Below are positions 61,618 through 64,000 of a DNA stretch of 64,000 nucleotides, piece after piece (within the stretch, counting starts at the first letter, position 1; every line of letters starts with the position of its first letter). The notes under the pieces were generated by a model, which worked only from the letters and a program-made list of their open reading frames with translations, did not search any database and was not told the DNA's origin. A program made the translations under genes and the position numbers. Source of the stretch: Agelaius tricolor (taxonomy: Eukaryota > Chordata > Aves > Passeriformes > Icteridae); NCBI GenBank assembly GCA_023055355.1, contig JALJCS010000004.1, positions 31,586,744 to 31,650,743 of the forward strand. The letters run 5' to 3'.

Positions 61618-62113
61618 TCGCTTCTCTCCTCCACTCATCAGAAGGGAAAGATTTCAACTGGTGGAGATGCATCAGCAGACCAATTTTTCTAAAGGCAAAA
61701 TCACTAGATGTTTACCCCACAAACTGGGGTTTTAATCAATGATGTTGTGCTGCAGAGACAAAATAAATGACAGTCTGGTTGAATTGACTGGGAAACAGCC
61801 AAGGACTGTTGCACAGCTGTGCCAAACTTCAGCTGGGCTAGTGTGAATTAAAGTCTGGGGTGTAACTTGCTCTGACAAGAGATGAGGCACTGTGTATCTG
61901 TGAGGCTATTACATATACCAGCATTGCTCAGCAGGGTTCAGCAGAACTGTACTCCAGGAGTGAATCCAATCTAATGATTTCAGATCATACACCTTTACCC
62001 TGGAATGGTGCTGCTTGAAGTTTCATTCAAAATGGAATTTATAAGCTCACTGACATGGGATTCCTTTTTGCTTATAACACTGCTGCAATTAGTGGTAAGG
62101 TTAAATTCCAAAA

Positions 62114-62273
62114 TCAACTATTAAAAATGGTGGGTTCTTTATTTCTTGCTACCTCCTGCTCAATAATTGATTTTCTTTTTTCTGGAGGCAATGCTTTCAT
62201 TGCCTTCAAAATTGCAAGACTCCACACAGAATAGCCGGGCAGAACTGTAGGGAGTGCATCAAGCAAGAGCTCA
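62114..62273 (-). CDS. possible terminal coding exon, unidentified protein
   Basis: On the minus strand a splice-acceptor-like TCTTCTATGTGACTTGCAG ends at 62274. From 62273 an open frame (one base of a split codon, then 52 codons) runs to a TGA at 62114-62116. It reads ELLLDALPTVLPGYSVWSLA, then ILKAMKALPPEKRKSIIEQE and VARNKEPTIFNS: a hydrophobic stretch followed by a charged, basic tail. This composition is more protein-like than other frames here. The frame stays open upstream only through intron-like simple sequence (GGTT repeats). No earlier exon was identified between 62274 and 64000. I do not recognise the protein. A chance frame is a real alternative. Confidence 0.28.
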
Positions 62274-62397
62274 CTGCAAGTCACATAGAAGAGCATTTTG
62301 AACTTAAGATTTAATAGAAGCAGGTAACAAAAACACAGCTGTATTACACGGCACAGGATGAAATCCCTTTGGAATGGCATTTCCCTTAAATCAAAAA

Positions 62398-62434
62398 CAA
62401 CAACAACCAACCAACCAACCAAAAAACCAACCAG
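62398..62434. repeat. (CAAC/CCAA)n microsatellite
   Basis: CAACAACAACCAACCAACCA and further CCAA units with A-rich interruptions span about 37 bp. A Trp/Val/Gly-rich minus-strand reading through it is an artefact. Confidence 0.85.
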
Positions 62435-64000
62435 CAAACCTCAACCTATTACTGTTTTGTATCTGATCAACAAAACAAAAGATTCCAAGAGGAATCTGTG
62501 TCTAAGATGACCACGACATTCATACACATTGCAGTGTATGAGATAAATTCCCAAGAAAGGAAGTAGTCTAGGAGACAAAGCTGTAAATAAAAATACATGT
62601 TGGGCAATCGCTTTCTTTTTGTTTTATTCAGACTTTTACTCTGCTACTTGTATGACAATATTACAGCCAGAAGTTAATCCAGTTTTTACCAAAATACTGC
62701 ATAACCTGCACTGCCTGTTTGCTCTTTTACTGGTCTGTATCTTTCATACACTTAAAATGACAACCGTACAACCTTCCTACCAATGTCCCTGCTACAACAC
62801 ATAGCCTTCTAATCCTAAAACACTGTGCTCCTGACCCCTCCTTGTTGGACTGTCAATATGAGAGCAAAGAGAGCATCACACACATCAGACAGGACAGGGG
62901 CTTCTCAAGTAGCACACACGGAGATACTTCCTACTGCCTTTTTTATTTTAACTTCTAGCTTAAGGAGCACAACGTATCATAGTAAAACCCTGCCTCATAG
63001 AACATGGCTGTCCTCCAAACTGTGTAACATGGTCATGCTCTCATAGGTGTACTGAACTTCGCTTCTTTTGTGGCTGTGGTTCTCTGTCTAAGAGGGGAGA
63101 AGGAGCTGCATGGAAAAATTGCAGAAAAATTTTCCTAGGTCTTCCTATGAATTTTGTGTCTGTTTCGAAGACTTAAAGCTAGTCACAGCACAAATAGTGG
63201 TTTTTTGGTGTCAGCTAAGGGCAAGGATATAGTTACTGTTTGCATAGACAGCAGTAGGTAAGCATGTAATGCCTAAAGTATCACTTCAGAATCAGCAACA
63301 GAGATGTACATCAGTTTCCTTGTCCTACTTAGATTGCCTGGATGTGTCACAAAGATAAGCACATTCACCAGAATAAGCCTACTTTGTTAATTGGACTGAA
63401 ACCACCTACAAGGACAAAACTTTTCAAGTTATTGTCTTCTCCCTGTGGCAGGTGTCCTTCATCATGAAAGCACAGGTGAGAGAAAGGTAAGTGCCAGTCA
63501 CCTGGGAGTTTGGTATACCTGCAAGGAACGTGTTTCTACACAAAGGCAACATCATGCAAAAAACCCCAAGCAGCTCTTGAAAACATCATTGAACATGTCA
63601 GTTCCAGGTAAAGGCTGCTGGTTTGCTGATTCCTGTTTCTATGATGAGTCCTGGAGCAGCTGAGGTACAACTGCCCAAAGTGAGAGGCACCTGCAGCTCC
63701 AGAGAAACATTCACACCTTTGGTGTTGCCCATCACTAAGCCAGAAATGCCAGTATTACTTGGGCATCAGTACTGAATTTCTGTACCAATGAAACTTGTCA
63801 GAAACACCAATCTTGCTCAGGTTTTACACAGATCAAACTTTTGAAAGAAATCACAGAAAATGTTCCTCCACATGCTTGGGTGCATATAAATTTAATACAT
63901 AGAAATCCACTAAAAATCAAAAATTTAACTTGGCAATATTAGTCTTTTTAGACACTTCCTAATATATCTCACCTGATAGTCTTTTTTTACCTCCCACTCA
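62435..64000. other. unassigned right edge
   Basis: No gene or mobile element could be established. Splice-like sites occur: a good acceptor (CTTCTCCCTGTGGCAG) ending at 63463 and a GTAAGTG donor at 63488 on the plus strand enclose only about 25-35 bases. CAG|GTGAGA is read on the minus strand near 63970. None links into a translatable chain within the window. Confidence 0.45.

Noticed and set aside
63464..63498. 35-bp plus-strand micro-exon between a good acceptor and GTAAGTG
   Set aside because: Far too short to support alone, and no flanking exons in a compatible frame were found.

Overview
This window looks like avian nuclear DNA, most likely from a neoavian or passerine-type bird. The base for this is the repeat content: at least six separate loci carry CR1 LINE sequence with the diagnostic avian 3' end (variants of ATTCTATGATTCTATG on the sense strand), and there is an old MIR-type SINE and a probable endogenous-retrovirus solo LTR. 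The sequence is AT-rich and CpG-poor, and it lacks long open frames. Nothing suggests a bacterial, viral or plasmid source. No complete gene, tRNA, rRNA or CRISPR array could be supported. The ATG-started open frames (60-162 codons) lie in all six frames with no recognisable domains, apart from CR1 reverse-transcriptase debris. The window is best read as intergenic or intronic sequence.

Layout. 1-15.36 kb is mostly unique sequence with small tandem duplications (1928-1973, 3751-3892), a G/T-only simple tract (2047-2231) and one weak exon-like frame (14065-14162). At 15.37-17.29 kb lies an old minus-strand CR1 with a second, younger minus-strand CR1 inserted into it. At 20.75 kb there is a small palindromic MITE-like relic, and around 22.07-22.33 kb a possible LTR fragment. 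A plus-strand CR1 ORF2 fragment, itself broken by a 100-bp CR1 tail, lies at 27.05-28.02 kb. A MIR lies at 29.48-29.63 kb and a rearranged minus-strand CR1 at 30.27-31.11 kb. A plus-strand CR1 with RT remnants spans 32.66-33.78 kb, and a short CR1 tail lies at 35.16-35.25 kb. A 137-bp tandem duplication is at 37.53-37.81 kb, a near-perfect hairpin at 39.75 kb, and a solo-LTR candidate flanked by a 6-bp direct repeat at 40.70-41.20 kb. A pyrimidine tract is at 49.9 kb and another CR1 tail at 60.72-60.82 kb. Near the right edge, 62114-62273 on the minus strand reads as a possible terminal coding exon, with AATAAA signals about 500-570 bases downstream.

How the parts relate. There is no operon or pathway here. 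The main structure is transposon stratigraphy: two independent nested CR1-in-CR1 insertions, and two pairs of inverted CR1 segments (15.85-16.18 versus 32.90-33.24 kb, and 27.09-27.31 versus 30.69-30.91 kb). The first pair shares a stretch of about 230 bases that is identical by eye, including the same frame-breaking deletion, while its flanks are clearly diverged. I found no convincing new biological system. The items most worth checking are the shared CR1 segment, the solo LTR and the possible 3' exon.
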